Assembly: GCA_011089965.1 (NCBI GenBank)
Contig: JAANAU010000011.1
Coordinates: 1 to 64,000, forward strand
Source: Magnetococcales bacterium
Lineage (GTDB): Bacteria; Pseudomonadota; Magnetococcia; Magnetococcales; Magnetaquicoccaceae
Direction of reading: 5' to 3'
Length of the DNA: 64,000 bases
Shown here: positions 61,611 through 64,000 of the stretch, piece by piece
How the letters are laid out: each line of letters begins with the position of its first letter
Position numbering within the stretch: position 1 is the first letter of the stretch
Notes under the pieces: generated by a model
Databases searched by the model: none
Seen by the model: the letters and a program-made list of their open reading frames with translations, nothing else
Told to the model about the DNA's origin: nothing
Position numbers and translations under genes: made by a program

Positions 61611-62864
61611 ATGCGTCTCATCTCTCATTGTCGGATGTGCGGTTCGGCTCGTTTGGAACCGGTTCTTTCTCTGGGGGAGATGGCCATGACCGGCATTTTT
61701 CCCCGTTCTGCTGCCGAGATGGTGCCGGTTGGGCCATTGGAGTTGGTGCAATGTCTGGTGGAGCCGGAGGGGTCGGGTTGTGGTTTGTTGCAACTGGCTC
61801 ATGACTTTGATCTTGATCTCATGTATGGTCAGAACTACGGCTATCGTTCCGGGTTGAATCACGCCATGGTGCGCCATCTTCAGGGGCTGGTTGGCGAGAT
61901 CATGCAACGGGTTCATTTGCAACCCGGGGATCTGGTGTTGGATATTGGCGGCAACGATGGCACTTTGCTCAACTCCTATCCCGATCATCTGCATCGGGTG
62001 GTGGTCGATCCGACCGGGGTCAAGTTTGCCCCGTTTCATCCGCCGGGTGTGCAGTTGATTGGGGATTTCTTTTCGGCTGCCGTGGTCCGGCGTCATCTGG
62101 GGAGTGGTGTACGGGCGCGGGTGATTACGGCTGTGGCCATGTTTTATGATCTCCCGGCTCCATTGGCCTTTTTGCAGGATGTGCGTGCCTGTCTGGCAGC
62201 GGACGGTTTGGTGGTGCTGGAGATGAGTTACATGCCCACCATGCTGGAACGGCTTGCATATGATACGGTTTGTCATGAACATTTGGAATATTATGGTTTG
62301 AGTCAGATCGACTGGCTGGCGCAACGGGCTGGTTTGCGTATTGTGGATGTGGCGCTCAACGATGCCAATGGGGGGAGTTTCCGGGTTTTTCTGGCACCTG
62401 TTGAGCTGGAGGTGGCACCGACGGTGCGTGTTTCCGGACTGTTGGGGCGGGAGGTGACGTTGGGTTTGCATCGTTTGGAACCTTATCGTCATTTTGCCGA
62501 GCGTGTGGTCCGGCATCGGGAGCAGTTGCGGGAGTTGCTGGAGCGGTTGAGCCGGGAGGGCCGGATGATTTTCGGTTATGGTGCCTCCACCAAGGGGAAT
62601 GTGCTGTTGCAGTATTGTGGTGTGACACCGCACCATCTGCCGGTGATTGCCGAGGTCAATCCGGATAAATATGGGTGTGTCACGCCAGGCACGCACATAC
62701 CCATTGTCTCGGAGCAGGAGGCCAGGGCCATGCAACCGGATGGGTTTCTGGTATTGCCCTGGCATTTTCGTGCCTTCATTCTTCAGAAGGAGGAGGGGTT
62801 TTTGCGTCAGGGTGGTCGGATGATTCTGCCGTTGCCGGACATCGAAGTCGTGACCCACCCATGA
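61611..62864 (+). CDS. SAM-dependent C-methyltransferase of the deoxysugar type
   Basis: Protein of 417 residues. N-terminal zinc-binding region CRMCGSARLEPVLSLGEMA (residues 8-26), a SAM-binding core (VLDIGGNDGTLL near 113) and a C-terminal region (GYGASTKGNVLLQY near 322). This is the order in C-methyltransferases of sugar nucleotides (Methyltransf_13, _11, _14). The ATGA junction couples it to the sugar dehydratase-like gene. Together they would modify a nucleotide sugar for LPS or capsule; substrate unknown. Confidence 0.82.
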   Translation: MRLISHCRMCGSARLEPVLSLGEMAMTGIFPRSAAEMVPVGPLELVQCLVEPEGSGCGLLQLAHDFDLDLMYGQNYGYRSGLNHAMVRHLQGLVGEIMQRVHLQPGDLVLDIGGNDGTLLNSYPDHLHRVVVDPTGVKFAPFHPPGVQLIGDFFSAAVVRRHLGSGVRARVITAVAMFYDLPAPLAFLQDVRACLAADGLVVLEMSYMPTMLERLAYDTVCHEHLEYYGLSQIDWLAQRAGLRIVDVALNDANGGSFRVFLAPVELEVAPTVRVSGLLGREVTLGLHRLEPYRHFAERVVRHREQLRELLERLSREGRMIFGYGASTKGNVLLQYCGVTPHHLPVIAEVNPDKYGCVTPGTHIPIVSEQEARAMQPDGFLVLPWHFRAFILQKEEGFLRQGGRMILPLPDIEVVTHP

Positions 62865-63838
62865 AGGCGTTGGTGGTTGGCAGCTCGGGTCAGGACGGGT
62901 ACTATCTGACGCGGCAGTTGCAAGCGCGTGGTGTGATGGTGTTTGGCTGCAATCGTCAGGGGTTGTTCGGTCCGGATGGTGGATTTCTGGGACCGCTGGA
63001 TGTGACCTGTCCGGAGTCGGTGCAGCAGGTGGTGGCTGCCTGGAGGTTTGATCGGATCTTTTATCTGGCGGCCTGGCATCATGCATCGGAAGAGAGTCCT
63101 GGTGCCGTAACCGAGGGGATGGGTCGCAGTTGGGCCATTCATTGTCAGGGATTGATCCATTTTCTGGACAGTTTGCGTGTCATGCATCCGACTGGCCGAC
63201 TCTTCTATGCGGCTTCTTCCCATGTGTTCGGGCAACCCGATTTCATCCCGCAGAATGAGATGACGCCGTTTCGTGCCATCACCCCGTATGGGATCACCAA
63301 AGCGGGAGGCATTCAGATCTGTCGGATGATGCGGGCGCGTTATCATCTGTTTGCCAGTGTTGGGATTTTGTACAATCATGAGTCTCCGCGTCGGGGGGCA
63401 CGTTTTTTGACCCGGCGTATGGTTCGGGCAGCGGTTGCGATTGCCCGGGGTTGTTCGGAGGAGTTGGTATTGGGGGATTTGCATGCTCAGGTTGACTGGG
63501 GGTATGCGCCGGAGTATACGGATGCCATGATTCGCATTCTGGAGAGTGATCAGCCGGATGATTTCATTGTTGCCACGGGTCGTTTGCATCGGGTATGTGA
63601 TCTGGCAGAGGCGGTTTTTGGATGTTTGGGTTTGGATTGGCGATTGCATGTGCGCGAGGATGCGAGTCTGTTGCATAAAGTTCATGAAACCGGGGTGTTG
63701 GTGGGGGATTGGTCCCGTTTGCAGCGTGCCACGGGTTGGGAGCCGACGACAGCTCTGGATCGTTTGGCGCACATTCTGGTACAGGCCGAACTGGAGCGGT
63801 TTCGTGGCGGTAGCCGATCCCAGGTATCCAAGGATTGA
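62861..63838 (+). CDS. GDP-mannose 4,6-dehydratase-like SDR enzyme
   Basis: Short-chain dehydrogenase of 325 residues with GSSGQDGYYL (NAD-binding) at the start, an active-site-like YGITK (about 146-150) and ASSHVFG. The overall order of motifs fits the GDP-mannose dehydratase/epimerase group. Its last codons and its TGA are supplied by the left end of repeat copy 3 (CAGGTATCC), so the C-terminus may be recently altered. Works with the upstream methyltransferase. Confidence 0.82.
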   Translation: MKALVVGSSGQDGYYLTRQLQARGVMVFGCNRQGLFGPDGGFLGPLDVTCPESVQQVVAAWRFDRIFYLAAWHHASEESPGAVTEGMGRSWAIHCQGLIHFLDSLRVMHPTGRLFYAASSHVFGQPDFIPQNEMTPFRAITPYGITKAGGIQICRMMRARYHLFASVGILYNHESPRRGARFLTRRMVRAAVAIARGCSEELVLGDLHAQVDWGYAPEYTDAMIRILESDQPDDFIVATGRLHRVCDLAEAVFGCLGLDWRLHVREDASLLHKVHETGVLVGDWSRLQRATGWEPTTALDRLAHILVQAELERFRGGSRSQVSKD

Positions 63839-64000
63839 AAAAAAAGAGGGGGTCTGGGGGATTCATCCCCCAGGGTTTTGATGTTTTAATGTTTAAAAAA
63901 AAAACAATTTATTAATTTTTTATTTTAAAAAATTTAAAAGATAAAAGATTAAAGTCCCAGGGTGGCTCTGCCCCTGGACCCCGCCAGGGGGGTAACCCCC
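63824..64000 (+). repeat. dispersed hairpin repeat, copy 3 (cut by window end)
   Basis: This begins with CAGGTATCCAAGG inside the 3' end of the dehydratase gene. It has the same G-rich hairpin (CTGGGGGATTCATCCCCCAG) and AT core. The next hairpin is altered (CCCAGGGTGGCTCTG), then the CCAGGGGGG stem starts and the window ends. No left-hand GGTGATTC is present. Confidence 0.8.

Overview
The window comes from a GC-rich Gram-negative bacterium. It encodes an outer-membrane secretin, an outer-membrane beta-barrel, several lipoproteins, periplasmic c-type cytochromes and System II (CcsB/CcsA) cytochrome c maturation. Signal transduction is dense: two GGDEF proteins, two PilZ-type proteins, three PAS or HAMP kinases or receptors, and an NtrC-type sigma-54 activator. 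The taxon cannot be fixed from the sequence. A proteobacterium of the Magnetococcia or a similar lineage would fit, but that is only a guess. No magnetosome gene is present.

Region 1 (1-17210, mostly minus strand) is an MSHA-like type IV pilus locus. Read leftward from the right it holds an extension ATPase (MshE-like), a two-repeat sensory membrane protein with no output domain, a secretin (MshL-like) and a TPR protein (MshN-like). A convergent heme-binding diguanylate cyclase interrupts it. It then continues with a second ATPase that carries a PilM/MshI-like N-terminal domain, a GspF/MshG-like platform protein, a PilM-PilN fusion (MshI-like), PilO/MshJ-like and MshK-like proteins, and two pilin-like proteins. 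The last pilin has a threonine-rich repetitive tail and runs off the window edge.

Region 2 (17253-22148) holds a dispersed hairpin repeat, a heme-binding ethylbenzene-dehydrogenase-like protein with a cupredoxin, a small lipoprotein, a PAS-GGDEF-EAL protein and a triheme cytochrome.

Region 3 (22173-48929) is the most unusual part. An NtrB/NtrC-like pair is followed by a Sel1 protein, a monoheme cytochrome and twin beta-propeller proteins. Next comes a run of genes that looks like an extracellular electron-transfer conduit. It consists of a tetraheme cytochrome behind a sigma-54-like promoter, a PpiC foldase, a 718-residue beta-barrel, four triheme cytochromes and two helical proteins in mirror order (A-B-H-H'-B'-A'), an NHL lipoprotein and an 11-heme cytochrome. 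The ResB/CcsB and CcsA maturation genes and a heme-copper-oxidase-like/TPR fusion follow with tight coupling. Two three-domain cytochromes c and a second NHL lipoprotein lie just beyond. The genes from 29808 to 41806 encode 27 CxxCH sites.

Region 4 (48978-57089) is signalling: a large chemoreceptor with a degenerate CZB-like tail, an unknown exported helical protein, a histidine kinase, a response regulator and two paralogous PilZ-type proteins. Region 5 (57240-64000) has a LysR regulator, a second copy of the hairpin repeat, a double CDGSH protein, cytochrome c', cytochrome b561, a methyltransferase, a HIRAN protein, tRNA-Phe with a strong promoter, and two sugar-nucleotide-type genes ending in a third copy of the repeat. 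The overall picture is a surface-attached or metal/electrode-respiring lifestyle in which pili, c-di-GMP and extracellular electron transfer are encoded side by side. This is inference from gene content.
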